This document shows positions 6,833 through 7,728 of a DNA stretch of 7,728 nt, piece after piece. Positions within the stretch are counted from its first letter, which is position 1. Each line of letters begins with the position of its first letter. The DNA is from Holophagaceae bacterium. GTDB taxonomy: Bacteria > Acidobacteriota > Holophagae > Holophagales > Holophagaceae. The notes under the pieces were generated by a model. That model had not been told where the DNA came from. It made no database searches and saw only the letters and a list, made by a program, of their open reading frames with translations. Both the position numbers and the translations under genes were made by a program. The stretch lies in NCBI GenBank assembly GCA_025355915.1, contig JANXYT010000445.1, forward strand, positions 1-7,728, written 5' to 3'.

Positions 6833-7282
6833 ATGAAACCCATGCTCTGGTCCACCTTCATCCTGGCCCTTGCGGCCCTCCCCCTGGCGGCCCAGCCCCT
6901 CTCCGGCCGGGGACCCCACGCGGAAAAGGTCGCCCGCGCCTTGAATCTGACCGAAGCCCAGAAGGCGAGCATCCAGACCATCCGCGAGAAGTACCGGCCG
7001 GACCTGGTCCTTCGTCGCGATGCGATCCAGCAGGCCCAGGCCACGTTGCGGGCGGCCCTGCAGGATGCCACCACCCCCGAAGCCCAGCTGCGGGCCCTGC
7101 ACGACAAAGCCGCCGCCACCCGGTTCGAGCTGATGCTGGCGCGGCGTTCCGTCCGCCAGGAAGTCCAGGCCGTGCTCACTCCCGACCAGCGGGTGAAGGC
7201 CGCCGAGCTGCGGGGCATGGCCCAGGCGAAGAGGCAAGGCCGCATGCGCCATCTGCGCATGGCCGCGGGGCTGGCCGGATGA
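6833..7282 (+). CDS. Exported LTxxQ-motif (Spy/CpxP-like) protein
   Basis: A 149-residue protein with a signal peptide: basic MKP, hydrophobic core LWSTFILALAALPLAA, likely cleavage near residue 20 (AA|Q). The mature part is helical, basic and glutamine/alanine-rich. It has the two hallmark repeats of the family, LTEAQ at 39-43 and LTPDQ at 115-119, each starting a helix. Spy and CpxP are periplasmic dimeric chaperone/stress proteins of about this size; related LTxxQ proteins in other phyla often bind metals or act with envelope stress regulators. No metal-binding cysteine or histidine cluster is present here. The start ATG has AGGAG 6 nt upstream. It is divergent from recO and followed after 23 bases by a strong intrinsic terminator. 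The family is clear; the specific role (chaperone or stress sensor) is inference. Confidence 0.83.
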   Translation: MKPMLWSTFILALAALPLAAQPLSGRGPHAEKVARALNLTEAQKASIQTIREKYRPDLVLRRDAIQQAQATLRAALQDATTPEAQLRALHDKAAATRFELMLARRSVRQEVQAVLTPDQRVKAAELRGMAQAKRQGRMRHLRMAAGLAG

Positions 7283-7305
7283 CTTGAGAACGGCACCGGT
7301 AGACT

Positions 7306-7331
7306 GGGGGGATGCTTGCATCCCCCCTTTT
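7306..7331 (+). terminator. Intrinsic terminator downstream of the Spy-like gene, containing the next start codon
   Basis: GGGGGGATG (7306-7314) pairs perfectly with CATCCCCCC (7319-7327) around a CTTG loop closed by G-C, a known very stable tetraloop, followed by TTTT. This is a textbook intrinsic terminator shape. The ATG of the left arm is the start codon proposed for the next gene. Confidence 0.75.
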
Positions 7332-7728
7332 CGTGCTGGCCCTCACAAGCCTGACCCTGGTCGGGCAGGAAACACCGGCCCAGACCTTCCGCCAATGGCT
7401 GGGCGATCAGGAGGTGGGTGGTTCCTCTCAGGAAACAAGGCAGGCTGGGGGCGTTCGCGAAGTCCGTTCCCGCGAATGGATGGTCCTATCCCGATTGGGT
7501 CAGGAGCTCCGGCAGGAGGTGAGCCAGACCTCCCGCCGGGCGCCGGAAGGCGAGCTGACCTTTACCTGGCGCCTGCAGCTCTCCGCCGAGCCCTTCGAAG
7601 GGAGGGCCGAGTGGACCCCGCGCGAACCGGGCATCCTGTCCATCCAGTCCACCCACGGTCCCGCGGTTCGCAAGGAGGTCCCCCCGGGGGCGCTGCTCTG
7701 GCCCGAGGATCTGGAATCCCGATTGAAG
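7312..7728 (+). CDS. Exported protein, 5' part only; possibly the N-terminal region of a transglutaminase-like protein
   Basis: A frame opening with ATG 7312 stays open for 139 codons to the window end. Residues 1-18 (MLASPLFVLALTSLTLVG) look like a signal peptide, although without the usual positive charge. The mature part alternates short polar strands: a DQEVGG turn, SREWMVLSRLGQELRQEV, LTFTWRLQLS, and a PPGALLWPEDL segment. A G-x-x-x-G turn, an L-x-RLGQ strand and then a P-x-x-LWP segment before a catalytic domain is a layout I associate with transglutaminase-like secreted proteins, but the catalytic domain would lie outside the window, so this is a guess. An in-frame stop at 7300-7302 rules out an upstream start; GTG 7333 is the next option. 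There is no proper Shine-Dalgarno, only the G-run that touches the ATG. Confidence 0.6.
   Translation, partial: MLASPLFVLALTSLTLVGQETPAQTFRQWLGDQEVGGSSQETRQAGGVREVRSREWMVLSRLGQELRQEVSQTSRRAPEGELTFTWRLQLSAEPFEGRAEWTPREPGILSIQSTHGPAVRKEVPPGALLWPEDLESRLK

Noticed and set aside
1..7728. CRISPR array, tRNA genes, phage or defence modules
   Set aside because: No regularly spaced repeats, no cloverleaf with a TTCGA-type T loop, and no nuclease, helicase or toxin-antitoxin motifs were seen.

Overview
The window is GC-rich bacterial chromosome (roughly two thirds G+C by eye) with dense gene packing. A type A RNase P RNA, a chemoreceptor-like protein, RecO, and codon use with strong G/C third positions would fit Acidobacteriota of the Holophaga/Geothrix kind. 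That placement is an inference from style, not proven by any marker here.

Layout. Positions 1-50 hold the first 16 codons, on the minus strand, of what looks like an IS1182-type transposase. The following ~95 bases, with a 10-bp inverted repeat, look like the end of that insertion sequence. A plus-strand SAM-dependent methyltransferase (224-940) converges on, and overlaps by 11 bases, a minus-strand series that reads, in transcription order: recO (6745-6008), a large membrane-anchored chemoreceptor-like protein (5970-3388), the RNase P RNA gene rnpB (about 3341-2973) with its own intrinsic terminator, a GNAT acetyltransferase (2896-2138) and a 12-helix MFS transporter (2099-930). Divergent from recO on the plus strand are a small exported LTxxQ (Spy/CpxP-like) protein (6833-7282) and the start of a second exported protein (from 7312) that runs off the window.

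How the parts work together. rnpB and recO are housekeeping genes (tRNA 5' processing and recombinational repair). GNAT and MFS are 38 bases apart and probably co-transcribed; together they could be a small modification/efflux pair, but no substrate can be read from sequence. The Spy-like gene and the following exported gene form an envelope-related pair separated by a strong terminator hairpin that contains the second gene's start codon.

The parts most worth a second look are: the chemoreceptor-like protein, which keeps the MCP hairpin pattern but lacks most of the residues used for receptor trimer and kinase contacts and carries a ~330-residue C-terminal part that I cannot assign; and the terminator/start-codon overlap at 7306-7331. 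I see no CRISPR array, tRNA, phage module or defence system. A long open frame across rnpB (3481-2897) is an artefact.
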